A stretch of DNA of 64,000 nt from Bacteroidota bacterium (lineage in GTDB: Bacteria > Bacteroidota > Bacteroidia > Cytophagales > Spirosomataceae). Shown here one piece after another: positions 1 to 9,861 of this stretch. The notes under the pieces were generated by a model. The model saw only the letters and a program-made list of their open reading frames with translations. It was not told the origin of the DNA and ran no database searches. The translations under genes were made by a program, and so were the position numbers. The stretch's first letter is position 1. Each line of letters opens with the position of its first letter. The stretch is from the NCBI GenBank assembly GCA_020161355.1, contig JAIUOF010000001.1:558001-622000 (forward strand), read 5' to 3'.

Positions 1-2365
1 GAATCCTGATTGTGATACCTTTGTTTGTAATAATCATAAGGTCATCAAAATCAGTCACCTCTTTAATGGCAACCAGCCTTCCAACTTTATCAGTAATATT
101 TAGGGTTTTAACCCCTTTGGCTCCTCTGGAAGTGATGCGATAATCTTCAATATCAGACCTTTTTCCAAATCCATTCTCTGAAACTACCATTAACTGGGCA
201 TCTTCTCTGTTAATACAAATCATTCCGATCACATGGTCATCTTCAGCCAGAGATATACCCCTCACTCCAGTAGCTCCCCTACCCATAGGCCTGATCCCTG
301 ATTCATGGAATCTAACCGCTTTACCCTGACTAGCAGCAATAATGATGTAATCATTACCATTTGTCAATGCTACATCAATTAGAGTATCGCCTTCATTGAT
401 GTTTAAGGCAATTATTCCATTTTGACGAGGTCTGGAATAAAGCTCTAACAATGTCTTTTTGACTGTACCTTTTTTGGTACACATCACTATGTAATTATTT
501 TTAATGTAATCAGGGTCGGAAAGCGTTTTTACGTTTAGAACCGCCTTAATTTTATCATCAGATTCGATGTTAATAAGGTTTTGAATGGCTCTACCTTTTG
601 AGGTTTTGTTGCCTTCGGGTACTTCAAATACTCTCAGCCAGAATAGTTTACCTTTTTCGGTAAAGAATAGCAGGTAATTGTGATTGGTCGCCATAAAAAG
701 GTGCTCCGTAAAGTCTTCCTCTTTGGTTTTAACCCCTCTTGAGCCTGTACCACCCCTTCCCTGGGTTTTATATTCGGCAAGATTAGTACGTTTAATATAA
801 CCTTGATTTGAAACCGTAACGAGCATTTCATCGTCAGGAATCATATCTTCGATATTAAATTCCCCTCCTACCATCTCTATTTTGCTGCGACGAGCGTCGC
901 CAAATTTAGTTTTGATATCTACCAGGTCAGCTTTTACGATATCTTTCTTTTTCTCCTCTGAGGCAAGAATCGAATTTAACTCATCAATTAACTCTTTTAT
1001 CTGTTTGTATTCTTCAACAATTTTATCTCTTTCCAGACCAGTCAATCTTTGCAATCTCATATCAAGAATTGCTCTTGCCTGGATTTCGGAAAGACTATAT
1101 TTGCTCATCAAACCCGCACGAGCCTCATCAGGATCTTTTGAGTTTCTGATCAACGCAATTACCTCATCCAAATGGTCTAAAGCGATTAACAATCCTTCGA
1201 GAATATGAGCCCTTTTTTCAGCTTCTTTTAATTCGTATTGAGTCCTTCTGGTAATTACTTCAATTCTATGCTCTACATAGTATTTAATTAATTCTTTAAG
1301 ATTCAATGTAACTGGTTTACCCTTTACAAGAGCTACATTGTTAATGCTAAAAGAGGACTGTAACTGCGTGTATTTGAATAGGTTATTCAGTACTACATTA
1401 GGCACAGCGTCACGCTTAAGATCATATACAATTCTTAAACCTTCTCTATCTGATTCATCTCTTAGGTCGGAAATGCCCTCAATTTTTTTCTCATTTATCA
1501 GCTGAGCTGTTTTTTCAATCATATTGGCCTTGTTGACCATATATGGAATCTCAGTTACTACAATTTGCTCTTTTCCGGTCTTTGAAACTTCAAAATTGGC
1601 CACTGACCTTAGAACAATACGCCCTCTACCTGTTTCAAAAGCTGATTTTACACCACTGTAACCGTAGATTATACCACCTGTTGGAAAATCAGGGGCTTTG
1701 ATAAATTCCATAAGACCTTCTACCTCGATACTGGGATTATCAATGTATTTAATGATACCATCAGCAACCTCCGTTAAATTATGAGGAGCCATATTGGTAG
1801 CCATACCAACAGCAATACCCGAAGTACCGTTTAAAAGTAAATTAGGAATTCTAGAAGGAAGCACAGATGGCTCTGAAAGTGAATCATCGAAATTACCCTG
1901 AAAATCAACTGTTTCTTTATTTATATCTGCCAGCATCTCTTCTGCAATTCTACGCAACCTTGCTTCAGTATAACGCATTGCAGCAGGTGAGTCGCCATCT
2001 ATTGAACCAAAATTACCCTGTCCATCAACCAAAGGATATCTCAGGGACCATTCCTGAGCCATACGAACCATGGTATCATAAACCGATGAGTCACCATGCG
2101 GGTGATATTTACCCAAAACCTCCCCTACTATACGGGCTGATTTTTTATACGGTCTATTATGAAATACACCCAACTCAGACATACCATATAACACCCTTCG
2201 GTGAACAGGTTTAAATCCATCTCTTACATCGGGTAAGGCACGCGAAACTATCACTGACATCGAATAGTCAATGTACGCACCTCTCATTTCATCCTCAATA
2301 TTAATTGGAATTATCGTGCCATGATTGCCGGCACTTAGTTCTTGATTTTCGTTTTCTTCTGCCAT
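1..2365 (-). CDS. gyrA: DNA gyrase subunit A, 3' end outside window
   Basis: This is the A subunit of DNA gyrase, which breaks and rejoins DNA to introduce negative supercoils. About 788 codons are present, starting at the ATG at 2365; the C-terminus lies beyond the left edge. The N-terminal breakage-reunion domain is clear (motifs [17 protein letters not shown] and [20 protein letters not shown]), and the catalytic tyrosine is at about residue 132. The C-terminal pinwheel region begins with a GyrA-box-like QGRGGTG in place of the usual QRRGGKG, and repeats GRGATGVRG and SRGAKGVKT further on. The box and the GNFGSIDGD motif favour GyrA over ParC. The first blade is slightly atypical but is read clearly from the sequence. 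Confidence 0.96.
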   Translation of the reverse strand, partial: MAEENENQELSAGNHGTIIPINIEDEMRGAYIDYSMSVIVSRALPDVRDGFKPVHRRVLYGMSELGVFHNRPYKKSARIVGEVLGKYHPHGDSSVYDTMVRMAQEWSLRYPLVDGQGNFGSIDGDSPAAMRYTEARLRRIAEEMLADINKETVDFQGNFDDSLSEPSVLPSRIPNLLLNGTSGIAVGMATNMAPHNLTEVADGIIKYIDNPSIEVEGLMEFIKAPDFPTGGIIYGYSGVKSAFETGRGRIVLRSVANFEVSKTGKEQIVVTEIPYMVNKANMIEKTAQLINEKKIEGISDLRDESDREGLRIVYDLKRDAVPNVVLNNLFKYTQLQSSFSINNVALVKGKPVTLNLKELIKYYVEHRIEVITRRTQYELKEAEKRAHILEGLLIALDHLDEVIALIRNSKDPDEARAGLMSKYSLSEIQARAILDMRLQRLTGLERDKIVEEYKQIKELIDELNSILASEEKKKDIVKADLVDIKTKFGDARRSKIEMVGGEFNIEDMIPDDEMLVTVSNQGYIKRTNLAEYKTQGRGGTGSRGVKTKEEDFTEHLFMATNHNYLLFFTEKGKLFWLRVFEVPEGNKTSKGRAIQNLINIESDDKIKAVLNVKTLSDPDYIKNNYIVMCTKKGTVKKTLLELYSRPRQNGIIALNINEGDTLIDVALTNGNDYIIIAASQGKAVRFHESGIRPMGRGATGVRGISLAEDDHVIGMICINREDAQLMVVSENGFGKRSDIEDYRITSRGAKGVKTLNITDKVGRLVAIKEVTDFDDLMIITNKGITIRI

Positions 2366-2451
2366 AAATATAGGTGAAGGATTCTATAAAAAATTAAGGT
2401 AAAGTTTTACTATTTTTTTGTAAAAGTACATTTTTTTCGGGAGAAAAACAA

Positions 2452-3129
2452 TCAAAAATCCAACAAATCAGGCCTTCTGATACGTGTCCTTTCTATTGAC
2501 TTTTCGAGTCTCCAATCATTAATATTTTTTTCATTTCCGGAAAGTAAAACAGGGGGTACTTCATGACCCTCGAATGAAGCAGGACGGGAATATACCGGTG
2601 GGGCGAGCAGGTTATCCTGAAAGGAATCAGTTAGGGCTGAAGTCTCATCATTTAACACCCCCGGTATTAATCTAACGAGGGCGTCAGTGAATACAGCCGC
2701 AGCTAATTCACCTCCTGATAATACATAGTCACCAATTGAAATTTCCATAGTGACAAACATTTCCCTTATTCTCTCATCAATACCTTTATAATGCCCGCAA
2801 ATAATCATTATATTTTTCCTGAGAGACAGGGAGTTAACTGTTTTCTGATTGAGGGTTACTCCATCTGGGGTCATGTAAATGATTTCATCATAGACTGTCT
2901 CTTTTTGTAAATCCCGTATGCAATTTGCTAAAGGCTCAACCATGAGAACCATTCCAGCACCACCTCCGTACTGATAATCGTCTATTTGTTTGTAATTTCC
3001 CTGCCCATATTTCCGGAGATCGTGAATATAAATTGCGGCATGGCCGTTGGTTTGAGCATTTTTCACGATTGACTGAGAAAAAAAACCTTCAATCAATCCG
3101 GGCTGACAAGTAATAATATCTATTCGCAT
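2452..3129 (-). CDS. trmD: tRNA (guanine-N1)-methyltransferase TrmD
   Basis: TrmD methylates G37 next to the anticodon of a set of tRNAs using S-adenosylmethionine. The 225-aa length is normal. It opens with the family start [17 protein letters not shown], has [19 protein letters not shown] in the N-terminal domain, and carries the trefoil-knot SAM-binding motifs [14 protein letters not shown] and [13 protein letters not shown]. It is the last gene of the rpsP-rimM-trmD operon, 4 bases after rimM. This is the classical ribosomal protein S16 operon without rplS. Confidence 0.97.
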   Translation of the reverse strand: MRIDIITCQPGLIEGFFSQSIVKNAQTNGHAAIYIHDLRKYGQGNYKQIDDYQYGGGAGMVLMVEPLANCIRDLQKETVYDEIIYMTPDGVTLNQKTVNSLSLRKNIMIICGHYKGIDERIREMFVTMEISIGDYVLSGGELAAAVFTDALVRLIPGVLNDETSALTDSFQDNLLAPPVYSRPASFEGHEVPPVLLSGNEKNINDWRLEKSIERTRIRRPDLLDF

Positions 3130-3133
3130 TTTT

Positions 3134-3664
3134 TCAGGAATTTAGATATACTTCTATCAAACCATCAGGCAAAATGAGGAATATTGTGGCATTAGCATGG
3201 TCAATCTTTTCAATAAACTCGTCAACAATCGGGATCAAAACTTCAACGCCTTCATGATCAACCGCAAAAAGATCATTTCCGGTACTTTCATAAATGGCCT
3301 TAATTTTTCCAATCTCCTGTTTTGAATTATTGTCAAAAATCGAATAATCGATTACCTCATGGTAATAAAACCTGTTTCCTTTTAATTTGGGAAGAGCACT
3401 AAGGGGTAAAAATACTTCTGAGTTCACAATTTTTTCAGTTTCTTCGATGGAATGGATTTCTTTGAGCTTTAATATTGATTTTTTACCTCTGATTTGTATT
3501 TTTTCAACATCATAAGGAATTAATTCACCCTTAATATCTAATAAAAGAGCATCAATTTTTTTGTAGTTTTCGGGCTGATCAACATCCAAATAAATAGTTA
3601 CTTCGCCTTTCAAACCATGCGATTTGGTGATTTTTCCTAATGAATAACACTCGTTCTTTTTCAT
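3134..3664 (-). CDS. rimM: 16S rRNA processing protein RimM
   Basis: RimM is a 30S-subunit maturation factor that helps assemble the 3' domain (head) of 16S rRNA and interacts with S19. The 176-aa protein has the N-terminal RimM motif [20 protein letters not shown] and a C-terminal PRC-barrel part ([20 protein letters not shown], then [14 protein letters not shown]). It lies between rpsP and trmD. A hairpin separates it from rpsP, so it may be expressed at a lower level than S16. Confidence 0.95.
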   Translation of the reverse strand: MKKNECYSLGKITKSHGLKGEVTIYLDVDQPENYKKIDALLLDIKGELIPYDVEKIQIRGKKSILKLKEIHSIEETEKIVNSEVFLPLSALPKLKGNRFYYHEVIDYSIFDNNSKQEIGKIKAIYESTGNDLFAVDHEGVEVLIPIVDEFIEKIDHANATIFLILPDGLIEVYLNS

Positions 3665-3677
3665 GATACTAAAATAA

Positions 3678-3706
3678 AAAATCCCCGCCTTAAAAGCGAG
3701 GATTTT
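3678..3706 (-). terminator. Hairpin between rpsP and rimM (attenuator-like)
   Basis: An 11-bp inverted repeat (arms 3678-3688 and 3696-3706, loop of 7) is followed on the minus strand by a T-rich run. In the minus-strand RNA the only non-Watson-Crick position is a G-U pair; on the plus strand the same position is a C-A mismatch, so the structure is built for the rpsP transcript. It probably terminates part of the transcription before rimM-trmD. Confidence 0.7.
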
Positions 3707-3726
3707 AATAAATAATCTTTCGAAAA

Positions 3727-4320
3727 TTATTCAGCCGCAGGAGTTTCTTCTCCTGATTCCGGTGTTTCAGCACCTTCTTCAGTAGCAACTTCTGCTTCAG
3801 CTGCAGCTTCTGCATCCACTTCCTCAGCGGCAGCTTCTGCTTGATTCGCAGCGTCAATCAAAGCTTGCTCAGCTTTTCTTGCAGCTTCTTCTTTTTCTTC
3901 TTTTTTCTTACGCTCAAGTTCAAAAGCAGCAACTTTCTGAGATTTTTTATCTCCTTCAAGTTTTGCAATTTTCTTAGCTCTCAAGTCATTCTTCTCAGTC
4001 AACCAAGCTTCATATTTAGCGTCGGCTTGCTCCTGTGTGATAGCTCCTTTGGTAACACCAATTTGAAGGTGTTTCTTGAGCATTACACCGTTAACAGATA
4101 AAATTTTTCTTGTGGTGTCAGTTGGCTGAGCACCTACTTGCAACCAGTACAAAGCTCTCTCCGATTTCAAAGAAATTGATGCCGGTGTAGTATGAGGATT
4201 ATACTGACCAAGTTTTTCAATAAATCTACCATCACGTGGTGATTTTGAGTCTGCTACTACGATATCGTAAATAGGCATTTTTTTACGACCTCTTCTAGCT
4301 AATCTGATTTTAACAGCCAT
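3727..4320 (-). CDS. rpsP: 30S ribosomal protein S16 with long acidic tail
   Basis: Ribosomal protein S16 stabilises the 30S body. The first 85 or so residues are the S16 domain ([20 protein letters not shown], then [19 protein letters not shown]). At 197 aa it is about twice the E. coli length. The rest is a lysine/glutamate-rich helix followed by a low-complexity alanine/glutamate tail. Long S16 tails are common in Bacteroidota. First gene of the rpsP-rimM-trmD operon, with its own strong promoter just upstream. Confidence 0.97.
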   Translation of the reverse strand: MAVKIRLARRGRKKMPIYDIVVADSKSPRDGRFIEKLGQYNPHTTPASISLKSERALYWLQVGAQPTDTTRKILSVNGVMLKKHLQIGVTKGAITQEQADAKYEAWLTEKNDLRAKKIAKLEGDKKSQKVAAFELERKKKEEKEEAARKAEQALIDAANQAEAAAEEVDAEAAAEAEVATEEGAETPESGEETPAAE

Positions 4321-4370
4321 TAATTTGGAAATTTAATGGGGAACCCGTCCCCTGTTTTAAAATTGGAGTG

Positions 4371-4401
4371 CAAAAATATAAATTATTTTTTGTTTTTCAA
4401 A
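4371..4401 (-). promoter_or_regulatory. rpsP promoter (-33/-7)
   Basis: On the minus strand TTTG (4398-4401) is followed by exactly 19 bases and TATTTTTG (4371-4378), a perfect match to the Bacteroidota consensus TTTG-N19-TAnnTTTG. The next bases, GCACTCCAA, recur at the rplU promoter. The -33 element sits just past the 3' end of the RNase P RNA. Confidence 0.85.
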
Positions 4402-4407
4402 AAAGAA

Positions 4408-4747
4408 ATAAGCTAATAAGCCGAATTCTGTATTATCCTATCATTTATCTGGGCGAAAAATCACTTTTTCGCTCTATCAACCTACCCTCCGACTTGGGCG
4501 AGCCACCCTGAAATGTCGGTATATTTGGTCTTTCAACTCATGAGGTTTACCAATGCAGCCGCTTTCACAAACAGCTCGGGGGTCTCTTACACCTCCATTT
4601 CACCCTTACCACGCTAAAGCGTGGCGGTATTATTTCTGTGGCACTTTCTGTATTCCGATTACAGAATCCTACCCGTTAGGTAGCATGATGCTCTTTGTTG
4701 TTCGGACTTTCCTCTGTAGTTTCCCACAGCGATAGGTTAGCTTATTT
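4408..4747 (-). ncRNA. rnpB: RNase P RNA, bacterial class A
   Basis: This is the catalytic RNA of RNase P, which trims the 5' leader from pre-tRNAs. Read on the minus strand it contains the universal conserved blocks GAGGAAAGTCCGAACA near the 5' end, AGAGACCCCCGAGCTG-like sequence in the middle, GGGTAGGTTGATAGAGC and ACAGAATTCGGCTTA near the 3' end. The terminal helix P1 pairs TAAGCTAA at the 5' end with TTAGCTTA at the 3' end, which sets the ends to within a few bases. Length of about 340 nt fits a type A RNA. The ORFs in other frames here are spurious. Confidence 0.95.
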
Positions 4748-4752
4748 CAACC

Positions 4753-4760
4753 CAAAATTA
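4753..4760 (-). promoter_or_regulatory. rnpB -7 element
   Basis: TAATTTTG on the minus strand ends 6 bases before the predicted 5' end of the RNase P RNA, the expected position for a Bacteroidota -7 box. It is identical to the -7 box of rplU. I see no good TTTG at the -33 position. Confidence 0.6.
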
Positions 4761-4795
4761 CGAAAAAATTACAAATTGCTGACATTAATATTTAT

Positions 4796-6166
4796 TTACA
4801 TACCTTTAACAACAATCTCAACTTTGGCTTTCGAGTTTACAATGGCAAGAATTCCACTTTCAGATGCTTTAACCTTGTCTGGCGTAATTGAAATAATCTC
4901 CCCTTTCATTTTTACTCCTTTTGTGATTTCTGAATTAATTGTTTCAAGAACTGCTGCCCTACCATAATTAATAATGTCATCGACTGGAAGCCCAAATTCC
5001 GATTCTATTTTACGCTCCATATACCCCTCCAGCAGCCAGGCACCTGATTTGTGTAATATATTTTTAGTTTTAATGTCCAGCTCAGCAGCAGTTAATTCAA
5101 CCACTTTTTTCTCCGGATTGTATTTTGGAATGCCTTTGATGAAAATTGCACCTTTAAAGCTACCTTTTGTAACTGTTTTGATTAACATTTGCTCGTTTTC
5201 CTGGCTTACTACCAGATCCACTATTTCAATTTTATATTTTCCATTTTTGAACTCATATTTTTGCCCAAGAAACATATTTTGGCTGATTTTGGTGGCTTGC
5301 TCATAGCTAATGACATTAAATAGCTGAATTTCAAAGATATCCGGGATGCTATTGACTGTCTTAAAAGGAGGTAATTTAATAGGTTTAACTTCTGCGTTTG
5401 CCGGATTTCCAACCAGCGTTTCCACAAAAACTTTGATTCCAAGTACAGACTTCAAACTTTTACCTACTGTTTTTAAAGGAGTCATAAACATATCAACCGG
5501 ATCAACAATTACCCAGGTATTGTACTCTTCAGAAGCTAAAAATGGTTTTTTTGCTGTCTCCCAAGCCTTTAAAACGTAGGGTTTTAAAGAATAGTTTTCT
5601 TTGATGGTTTGGTCGATTTGCCTTGCAAAAAGTGACAGATTATTTTCTATTAACTTACCTATAACCGGCGAAATCGGAATATCAACATATCCAGTTTTGA
5701 GAACAGGCTTTGTAATCCAAACATATCCCAGACCATTAGTCACCGTCAAAATATCATAATCCGGGGTAATCGAAAATTTTGAGGAGAACTTCAATTTCAA
5801 TTCAAATTCGGTCGCCGGAGCCTGAGAAACCCCTAAGGCTGAAATTCTTTTTTGAGCCCAAATCTTCAATGGCACTTCATAAGAAAATACATCATTTTGT
5901 AAACCAGTAAATATTAGGTTTCCTTTTCTCCAAACTTTAACCTTGAGCTCATCATGGTCATTGTCATCAAAACTTTTATCCTCATAGATCAAATCAGGCA
6001 TCCCTGAATTAATCTGATTTTGTAGATCTTCAATCGAAATATCTATTGGAATGCTTATAATGGAAGGTTTTTTCTCAAAATCCAGTGCAGCATTTACCTC
6101 TTTAATATCTTGAGCAAAAATGGTTTGGGAAATAAAATAAACAAATAATAACAGATTTTTTTTCAC
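4796..6166 (-). CDS. Exported DUF4403 family protein
   Basis: A 456-aa exported protein of unknown function that looks like the DUF4403 family: long beta-rich protein with NGLGYVWITKPVLKTGY and a C-terminal part with repeated lysine/valine strands. The first 18 residues form a signal peptide ending in FAQ. The start codon is GTG at 6166; the next internal methionine would remove the signal peptide. A TATCTTTG -7 box lies at 6185-6192. DUF4403 proteins contain lipid-binding-like (BPI/TULIP-type) domains by recalled family description; substrate unknown. Confidence 0.75.
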   Translation of the reverse strand: MKKNLLLFVYFISQTIFAQDIKEVNAALDFEKKPSIISIPIDISIEDLQNQINSGMPDLIYEDKSFDDNDHDELKVKVWRKGNLIFTGLQNDVFSYEVPLKIWAQKRISALGVSQAPATEFELKLKFSSKFSITPDYDILTVTNGLGYVWITKPVLKTGYVDIPISPVIGKLIENNLSLFARQIDQTIKENYSLKPYVLKAWETAKKPFLASEEYNTWVIVDPVDMFMTPLKTVGKSLKSVLGIKVFVETLVGNPANAEVKPIKLPPFKTVNSIPDIFEIQLFNVISYEQATKISQNMFLGQKYEFKNGKYKIEIVDLVVSQENEQMLIKTVTKGSFKGAIFIKGIPKYNPEKKVVELTAAELDIKTKNILHKSGAWLLEGYMERKIESEFGLPVDDIINYGRAAVLETINSEITKGVKMKGEIISITPDKVKASESGILAIVNSKAKVEIVVKGM

Positions 6167-6184
6167 TTAGCTTTTTTTTTAAAA

Positions 6185-6192
6185 CAAAGATA
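6185..6192 (-). promoter_or_regulatory. -7 element upstream of the DUF4403 gene
   Basis: TATCTTTG on the minus strand matches TAnnTTTG and lies 18 bases before the GTG start, which supports that start. No clear -33 box is seen. Confidence 0.45.
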
Positions 6193-6407
6193 CAAACGAA
6201 AAAACTTGTGAGTAATTATATGTCCAATTTATAAACCAAAAGTATATGATTAACCGAAAATCATTTTTTTATTCGCTTTATAAATTAATTTTAATTTTTT
6301 TATGAATTTGATACCGTTTAATAATTGACCTATATCAAGGGGGGGCAAAAACGTAGATTTTTGGTACAGAGCTTGTAATCTGGTGATTATATTAAATCAA
6401 ACCAGTA

Positions 6408-7682
6408 ATGATAAATATTTCAAAAGAATTAGAAACTTTAAATCAATCATTTGTTGCCGCACAGGAAATTGGGGTAATAAAAGCTGTCTCGACAGGTGAC
6501 AGTTATGACGGTCGGAAAGTGACCGTAAGAGGTAAAGACGCAGTATTTTTTGGAAACTGCAGTTACATGGGCTTAGATCAGCACGACGAAATCAAAGCTG
6601 CCGCCAAAGAAGGAATTGACAAGTATGGAATGTATTTTTCATCTTCCCGATCATTTATGGGCTTAGAGATTTTTGAAAAAATGGAAGAGGCAATCGAAAA
6701 AATGTACGACCAACCTGTTAACGTCACTACTTCTACCACGTTTGCACACGTCTCAAATTTTCCAATTTTACTTGGAAAAGACGATGCCGTAATCCTGGAT
6801 TTATATGTTCACAGCAGTCTTCAGACTGCCATAAACATTACACGAAATTCAGGAATTCATGTGGAGTACATCAGACATAGCCGAATAGACCTGCTGGAAG
6901 AAAGGATAAAAGAGCTAAAGGAAAAACACAAGAATGTATGGTACATGATTGATGGCGTGTACTCTATGATGGGCGATGGTGCTCCTATGAAGGACATAAA
7001 GGTTCTTTTGGATAAATACGAGCAGTTTCATGTTTATGCCGATGATGCACATGGTACAAGCTGGACAGGTAAAAACGGTGTGGGTTATGTTTTGAACGAG
7101 ATGGGAAAACATGAAAAACTTTATCTTGGCTTATCAATGGCAAAAGGCTTTGGCGTGGGAGGTGGTCTGATGGTATATCCAAACAAAGAAACCAAAGAAT
7201 TGGTAAAAACATTAGGTACAAATATGGTTTTTTCAGGTCCACCCCACCCTGGCGTGGCAGCCGCCGCAATTAAATCGGCAGAGATTCATATGAGAGCCGA
7301 ATTTGCAGACTGGCAACTTGAATTGAAACAGAAAATCGAATATTTTTGGAAAAAAGCCAATCAGCTAAATTTGCCTCTCAGTGGTGATCACAAAACACCA
7401 ATATTCTATGTAGTTCTGGGTAGCCTTGAGAACGTATTTTATGCTTCAAAATACCTTGTAGACCATGGAGCTTTTGTGGATACATGTAGTTTCCCGAGTG
7501 TGCCTATGAATAAGTCTGGATTAAGAATGACGATTTCCAGATTTATCACCTTGCAAGATATTGATAATGTGCTTAATAACTTAAACGATGCCTATACTCA
7601 ACTAGAGCAAATGGGTAAAGCTGACCGCGAAAAAATGAAGAAGCTGATGCAACCCAAAAAAGCAAGGGTTTTAGTCCATTAA
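6408..7682 (+). CDS. Alpha-oxoamine synthase family acyltransferase (serine palmitoyltransferase-like)
   Basis: A PLP-dependent enzyme of the family that condenses an acyl thioester with an amino acid (serine palmitoyltransferase, KBL, AONS). The 424 residues include FGNCSYMGLDQH, the cofactor-stacking histidine at about 135 (YVHSSLQ), the PLP aspartate and histidine in ADDAHGTSWTG (D212, H215) and the Schiff-base lysine in SMAKGFGVGGG (K246). The middle (SSSRSFMGLEIFEKME) departs from classical serine palmitoyltransferases. In Bacteroidota such enzymes make 3-ketosphinganine or the cysteate-derived base of sulfonolipids. I cannot separate these from sequence alone. It is monocistronic with a strong terminator. 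Confidence 0.82.
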   Translation: MINISKELETLNQSFVAAQEIGVIKAVSTGDSYDGRKVTVRGKDAVFFGNCSYMGLDQHDEIKAAAKEGIDKYGMYFSSSRSFMGLEIFEKMEEAIEKMYDQPVNVTTSTTFAHVSNFPILLGKDDAVILDLYVHSSLQTAINITRNSGIHVEYIRHSRIDLLEERIKELKEKHKNVWYMIDGVYSMMGDGAPMKDIKVLLDKYEQFHVYADDAHGTSWTGKNGVGYVLNEMGKHEKLYLGLSMAKGFGVGGGLMVYPNKETKELVKTLGTNMVFSGPPHPGVAAAAIKSAEIHMRAEFADWQLELKQKIEYFWKKANQLNLPLSGDHKTPIFYVVLGSLENVFYASKYLVDHGAFVDTCSFPSVPMNKSGLRMTISRFITLQDIDNVLNNLNDAYTQLEQMGKADREKMKKLMQPKKARVLVH

Positions 7683-7724
7683 TATGCGAAGTTTAATATT
7701 ATAGCTTTTCTTAAAAAAAAAATT

Positions 7725-7749
7725 AAAAGCCGGTTTCGCCGGCTTTTTT
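7725..7749. terminator. Bidirectional terminator
   Basis: A 9-bp stem (AAAAGCCGG / CCGGCTTTT) with a TTTCG loop and T runs on both strands, between the convergent acyltransferase and VWA genes. It overlaps the stop codon of the VWA gene by a few bases. Confidence 0.9.
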
Positions 7750-9838
7750 AATATCCTCCCAAATATTTACGAAATGCCCATTCAAAAGAAGCAATGACAA
7801 TAAGTAAAAATAAAATCCATTTAATATTGATGAGGTCTTTCATTTCTTCGTTACTAATCACTTTGTTGATTAAACCCTTATTTTTTAGGCTATTCCGAAG
7901 TTCAATCGCATTTTTGTAATAGACAAAATCCCCATTGTTTTCATTAGACAAGGTTTTAAGTAAATCAAAATCAGCCTTGGTATTTATCGTCTCCAAGTCT
8001 GAATTACTCACCATAAATTGCCCCGAGGAAACCTCTTTTTTACCTAAAATCTCGGCTGAAGCCGAATAGGAATACAATCCTGAAGGCAAATTGGACAGTT
8101 CGAATCTTGACATCTCTTCAGTGTTGGTGAAATTAAAATTTTTTGTGGTACCGTTGTCGCTGTTAATTGAAAGAGAAATATTTTGATTATATATTCTTTC
8201 AAAAATATTATTGTATGCTTCGGCTTCAAAAACAATCTTCTGATCTGAATCAAACCGATCGGAAATTGGATAAACACGAAGTTTGCTTTTGTCTTCTTTA
8301 ACCGTAAGTAATTGAAGGGTTTTTATTATAATATCATCCACCACAAACTGGCGATTATCAAGGGAAAACTCCTCCAATCTCCATTGCCAGAGGCCTTCCC
8401 CTAAAAATACAGCACTTTTCTTTTCTGTGCTACCGTTATAAGCTAATAATGGCCGCTGGGTGTTGATTCCTGAAAATTTTTGAAAAAGGACAATTTCTGC
8501 ACCCGGAAAGACTTTATATTCACCAAATGGTGAATTGATAGGAGGCAATTTCCCAATCAAATCATCGGCATTTTCAGGTAGTTTGAATCTGTTAAATCCG
8601 TTATTCACCATTCCCGAAACTTTGTCAATTTTATTGATTTGGGCATTAATGGCGGCAACATTTTGCATTCCGTTAAATGCGGAAATATTGGAGCGGCTAC
8701 CAACAAAGAAAAGAGTAGGTTTTTTCAAAGCCATTAGAGAATTCAAAATTGGGGTATTGGAACCTGAAACATCGGGTAATTGATGCAATATTAATAAGTC
8801 AAAAGGCTCTTTTCCAATCTGACCAGTTTCCAGACTCTGCAATATTTCAATTTTTATTTCAAACAAATCATTTTTTTCAATGATTGATTTAATTGCCTTC
8901 AGATCAGGATGTGGAGCATATGCAACCAAAAGGATTTTCTCTTTGCCGTTCACTACATCAATCAGAAAATCTTTTGTATTATTTTTAATCGAATGTTCAC
9001 CTGCAATCGGCTGTGCTTCAATGATAAATCTTTGTTTTCCTTCTTTATCAGCCTGAACTTCAAAACTTACAGTTTGAAAATCATCATTTTTTGCAATATT
9101 CAGGTTTTTGGTTTGAAGAACTTTTCCTTGTCCGTTCTTCAGGAAAATTGAAGTTGATTTCCCTTTTAATAAAAATGAACTTAAATCAACATTGACTAAG
9201 AATCTATTGCCCAAATAAGCAATTTTATTGGCAGCTATTCCATTGATTAACAGATCTTTTCGGGTGGTAGTATCCCCATAACCAATCGTATGAATATTAA
9301 AAGGGTATTTTTGAAAAGACGGCGAAACACCCTGATTGATTATGCCGTCAGAAACGAGTATTACGTCTGATAAATTTTGACCTTCATAGTTATTTTTTAT
9401 ATCAGAAAAAGCCTCAGAGAGATTGGTATGATTGAGATTTAACGTGATATTTTCGAAATTTGAATTGATTTTATCACTTCCAAGAGATTTTATCTCGAAG
9501 TCAAAATCATTATCAGCTATAAAATCACTGAGGGCCTTCAAATTATTCTTTAATTCGACAAATGCCTGGTTTCCAAGGGCATTCATTGATTTAGAAGTAT
9601 CAACCAAGATCAAAACTTTGGGCTTAAGAATCAATTGAGAAACATACTTGACCATTGGACCAAGCAACAGGAAGCCAATCAAAAATGATAATATCCCCCT
9701 GGCTACGGCCAGTATTATTCTGTGAAGATTTTTGAAGTTTTTTTCTTTATAATAGGTAAATATTGCGAAAATAAAAGCTCCGAAAACACAGATTAACACA
9801 TACCAAAGCGGGGATTGGAGAATTAATTCTGGTCTCAT
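7748..9838 (-). CDS. Membrane protein with von Willebrand factor A domain
   Basis: A 696-aa inner-membrane protein. Two transmembrane helices lie at about residues 12-30 and 41-62. A VWA domain follows with an intact metal-ion-dependent adhesion site start (D80-x-S82-x-S84 in VLILVDTSKSM, later LVSDGIINQG). A large extracytoplasmic part contains a glutamine amidotransferase-like segment (LLVAYAPHPDLKAI, then LLILHQLPD), and one C-terminal helix lies near residue 675. The build resembles BatA/BatB-like Bacteroidota proteins, but no MoxR ATPase is adjacent. It follows fabG by 23 bases and probably shares the rsmI-fabG transcript. Exact role unknown. Confidence 0.75.
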   Translation of the reverse strand: MRPELILQSPLWYVLICVFGAFIFAIFTYYKEKNFKNLHRIILAVARGILSFLIGFLLLGPMVKYVSQLILKPKVLILVDTSKSMNALGNQAFVELKNNLKALSDFIADNDFDFEIKSLGSDKINSNFENITLNLNHTNLSEAFSDIKNNYEGQNLSDVILVSDGIINQGVSPSFQKYPFNIHTIGYGDTTTRKDLLINGIAANKIAYLGNRFLVNVDLSSFLLKGKSTSIFLKNGQGKVLQTKNLNIAKNDDFQTVSFEVQADKEGKQRFIIEAQPIAGEHSIKNNTKDFLIDVVNGKEKILLVAYAPHPDLKAIKSIIEKNDLFEIKIEILQSLETGQIGKEPFDLLILHQLPDVSGSNTPILNSLMALKKPTLFFVGSRSNISAFNGMQNVAAINAQINKIDKVSGMVNNGFNRFKLPENADDLIGKLPPINSPFGEYKVFPGAEIVLFQKFSGINTQRPLLAYNGSTEKKSAVFLGEGLWQWRLEEFSLDNRQFVVDDIIIKTLQLLTVKEDKSKLRVYPISDRFDSDQKIVFEAEAYNNIFERIYNQNISLSINSDNGTTKNFNFTNTEEMSRFELSNLPSGLYSYSASAEILGKKEVSSGQFMVSNSDLETINTKADFDLLKTLSNENNGDFVYYKNAIELRNSLKNKGLINKVISNEEMKDLINIKWILFLLIVIASFEWAFRKYLGGY

Positions 9839-9861
9839 TTAAATTTCCGAATATTTACTAA

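Noticed and set aside
4553..4967. Two plus-strand ORFs
   Set aside because: The first and part of the second lie on the antisense of the RNase P RNA and the remainder is antisense to the DUF4403 gene; no protein-like features.
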